A stretch of 64,000 bases of DNA, taken from assembly GCA_002730875.1 (NCBI GenBank), contig PCBI01000016.1, forward strand, positions 62,001-126,000. Direction: 5' to 3'. Source of the DNA: Spirochaetaceae bacterium (lineage in GTDB: Bacteria; Spirochaetota; Leptospiria; Leptospirales; Leptonemataceae). The position numbers were made by a program, and so were the translations under genes. The number at the start of each line of letters is the position of its first letter. The first letter of the stretch is position 1. This document shows positions 62,508 to 64,000 of the stretch, piece by piece. The notes below the pieces were generated by a model. The model made no database searches, was not told the origin of the DNA, and worked only from the letters and a program-made list of their open reading frames with translations.

Positions 62508-63503
62508 ATGCGCGGTTCGGTCATCCTGTCGGTATTGCTCTTTGCATCCTGTTGCAGCGATCAGAACAAGAACCCAATGCACGGGGACGAAAGCCTGAAA
62601 CGGGAACCCGCCCGGACCACGGAGCAGAAGTCCGGCGAAATCTGGTTTCTGGCTCCGCAAGAGGCGGCGATTCTGGTGCGCGAAGGGGGGAAGCTCCTGG
62701 ATGCTCGCTTCTATGGTCTGTATTTATTATCCCATGTAAGCGGAGCCCGTTCCATTCACTGGAAGGACTTCTCTGTGGATGGCACAGGCCTTCTCCAATC
62801 CATCGAAGATATACGCACCAAGTTGGAGAAGCGGGGCTTCCACAGGGATGATATGATGCTTGTATACGGCGGGGCGCGGGATGGATGGGGCGAAGAAGGC
62901 CGGATTGCCTGGATGCTTCGCAGCGCGGGTTATGCAAACTCCTACATCGTCGACGGCGGTTACGAAGCGCTGCATCCTTTTCTGGGTCGGACCTCCGGGC
63001 CCATTCAGGGCGAGCCCCAATTGGCGGGATCGGCCCTATCATCCGACCAGATCTCGAAGCAGAAAGCGCCGGACGAAAGGCTATCCGTATCCATAGAACA
63101 GGTTAAGTCGGGCATGAACTCGGAGGTAGTGATCCTGGATACTAGAGAGAAACGGGAATTCGCCGGGAGCACTCCTTACGGCGAAGACCGGGGAGGACAC
63201 ATACCCGGGGCCGTTCATCTTTATTTCCTGGACTTTATGCAGGAGTCCGGATTCATACTGGATCGCGAAGCAGTAATAGAATTACTCCGAAAACGCATCC
63301 ACGGATTCGACGATTCCAACGATTCCGCAGCCCGAGTGGAAGAAAGGACCTACATTACCTATTGCACAGGCGGCGTTCGCTCCGCTTTCGCAGCAGCAGT
63401 GCTTCGCCACTACGGTATTAATGCCTACAATTATCCTGGCAGCATGTGGGAGTGGTCTTCCCAAAATCCCGCGGACTATCCCCTGGAAACGTCCGGCCCA
63501 TAG
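62508..63503 (+). CDS. Tandem rhodanese lipoprotein (sulfurtransferase)
   Basis: An exported thiosulfate sulfurtransferase-like protein of 331 residues. The signal MRGSVILSVLLFASC ends in a lipobox. The N-terminal rhodanese domain lacks the active cysteine (LVYGGARDGW), while the C-terminal one has Cys286 in YITYCTGGVRSAFAA, as in many tandem rhodaneses. ILDTREKREFAGSTPYGEDR and GGHIPGAVHLYF are domain landmarks. I chose ATG 62508 with AAGAGA upstream; a TTG at 62472 would add 12 basic residues. The gap of 24 bp to the cytochrome gene suggests an operon, so the two may work together in periplasmic sulfur or redox chemistry. Confidence 0.88.
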   Translation: MRGSVILSVLLFASCCSDQNKNPMHGDESLKREPARTTEQKSGEIWFLAPQEAAILVREGGKLLDARFYGLYLLSHVSGARSIHWKDFSVDGTGLLQSIEDIRTKLEKRGFHRDDMMLVYGGARDGWGEEGRIAWMLRSAGYANSYIVDGGYEALHPFLGRTSGPIQGEPQLAGSALSSDQISKQKAPDERLSVSIEQVKSGMNSEVVILDTREKREFAGSTPYGEDRGGHIPGAVHLYFLDFMQESGFILDREAVIELLRKRIHGFDDSNDSAARVEERTYITYCTGGVRSAFAAAVLRHYGINAYNYPGSMWEWSSQNPADYPLETSGP

Positions 63504-63527
63504 GGCGCCTCCCCCTCGAAAGAAAAA

Positions 63528-64000
63528 ATGCAGAATAAGAACATCCGAAACGATCAAAGCAGAAATTCGCACCAATGCAGTAGAGACAATTGCTGGACAG
63601 ACAAAGTCTCCCCACGTGTGGAAGCAAAGCCAAACCCTCGATTGCTTCTGTTGCTGCTGTTGGTCTTCGCCGGAACCTGCAAAGAGCAAAAACCGGACTT
63701 CGTGGAAGTTACGGAAATGTTTCCGGACCAGAAGTGGGCCCTGCCCATGGAGAACCTGAAACCCCTGGATGGTTCGCCGGGCCTCACCGCAAAGGACTGT
63801 TCTACCTGCCACGCCGATCATTATCAGGAGTGGTCCAAATCCACCCATGCCCATGCCCTATCGGATCTTCAATTTCAATCGGAGTTGGCCAAGCCCTCTT
63901 CGCCGGAATGGCTTTGCCTTAACTGCCACATCCCGGTGGGTAACCAGCGGGAGTCCATTGTTAGAAAGCTACGGCAGGGCGATCTACTTCAACCTGTGGA
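63528..64000 (+). CDS. Multiheme cytochrome c lipoprotein (3' end outside window)
   Basis: The frame from ATG 63528 runs open to the window edge and encodes at least two c-type haem sites: CSTCH (Cys91-His95) and CLNCH (Cys130-His134). The hydrophobic stretch RLLLLLLLVFAGTC ends in a cysteine (51) that fits a lipobox, so it should be anchored in the envelope and face the periplasm. HYQEWSKSTHAHAL between the haem sites resembles cytochrome c-554 and related electron carriers, with histidines that could be distal ligands. GTG 63618 is an alternative start that would shorten the leader. It follows the rhodanese gene by 24 bp. The number of haems is unknown because the gene is cut off. Confidence 0.85.
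   Translation, partial: MQNKNIRNDQSRNSHQCSRDNCWTDKVSPRVEAKPNPRLLLLLLLVFAGTCKEQKPDFVEVTEMFPDQKWALPMENLKPLDGSPGLTAKDCSTCHADHYQEWSKSTHAHALSDLQFQSELAKPSSPEWLCLNCHIPVGNQRESIVRKLRQGDLLQPV

Overview
The window reads as a gene-dense bacterial chromosome, by eye slightly over half G+C, with 54 protein genes and no rRNA, tRNA, CRISPR array, insertion sequence or prophage that I can see. The mix fits a diderm with an outer membrane: beta-barrel proteins, a LolA-like protein, relaxed-lipobox lipoproteins and a complete RecBCD. The combination of a 7TMR-DISM/PAS/HATPase sensor, a STAS protein, a membrane-bound class III nucleotide cyclase and a DUF3332-type lipoprotein resembles Leptospiraceae. The base composition would suit the Leptonema/Turneriella side better than Leptospira. 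This placement is inference from gene content, not from a marker gene.

Layout. 1-11.3 kb: 3' part of feoB, a DAACS symporter, an acyltransferase-3 protein, then leftward genes for type II NADH dehydrogenase, a serine-hydrolase-fold pseudoenzyme, an N-acetylglutamate-synthase-like protein and a LolA-like protein, then a rightward outer-membrane barrel gene. 11.3-24 kb: HNH and CBS proteins, an acyltransferase, tilS, manA with a small coupled ORF, a DegT-family protein lacking its PLP lysine, a sterol-desaturase-type membrane protein, a YceK-like lipoprotein next to 33-bp tandem repeats, a two-gene phospholipid cassette resembling E. coli ynbA-ynbB, a normal DegT aminotransferase and a STAS protein. 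24-32 kb: homoserine dehydrogenase operon, GlpT-type antiporter, aldose epimerase, extradiol dioxygenase and an OPT transporter. 32-46 kb: an EAL phosphodiesterase, then a long leftward run of membrane protein, SDR, recC, recB and recD. 46-64 kb: lipoproteins, an ArsC/Spx protein, a porin preceded by a Fur-like palindrome, a LytTR regulator, a Tat-exported amidohydrolase, a tight SDR / 7TMR sensor / GluQ-RS operon, aldehyde dehydrogenase, an alpha/beta hydrolase, the cyclase, an acyltransferase, an SRPBCC protein, an epimerase, a rhodanese lipoprotein and the start of a multiheme cytochrome lipoprotein.

How the genes work together. Most are housekeeping or envelope functions: lipid synthesis and remodelling (four acyltransferases, CDP-alcohol transferase, CdsA-like, desaturase), envelope export, iron, phosphate-ester and peptide uptake, and DNA repair. 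Signalling is rich (cyclase, EAL, LytTR, 7TMR/HATPase, STAS), but partners are not adjacent. The most distinctive feature is a set of proteins that keep a fold but have lost catalytic residues: the beta-lactamase-like protein, the kinase half of the NAGS-like protein, the DegT-like protein, a GGDEF domain and an alpha/beta-hydrolase-like protein. No clear novel defence or mobile system is visible. The best candidates for something undescribed are the SDR/sensor/GluQ-RS operon, the DegT protein with Asp in place of the PLP lysine, the lysine-rich tail on NDH-2, and the free-standing LigD-phosphoesterase-like protein in the homoserine dehydrogenase operon.
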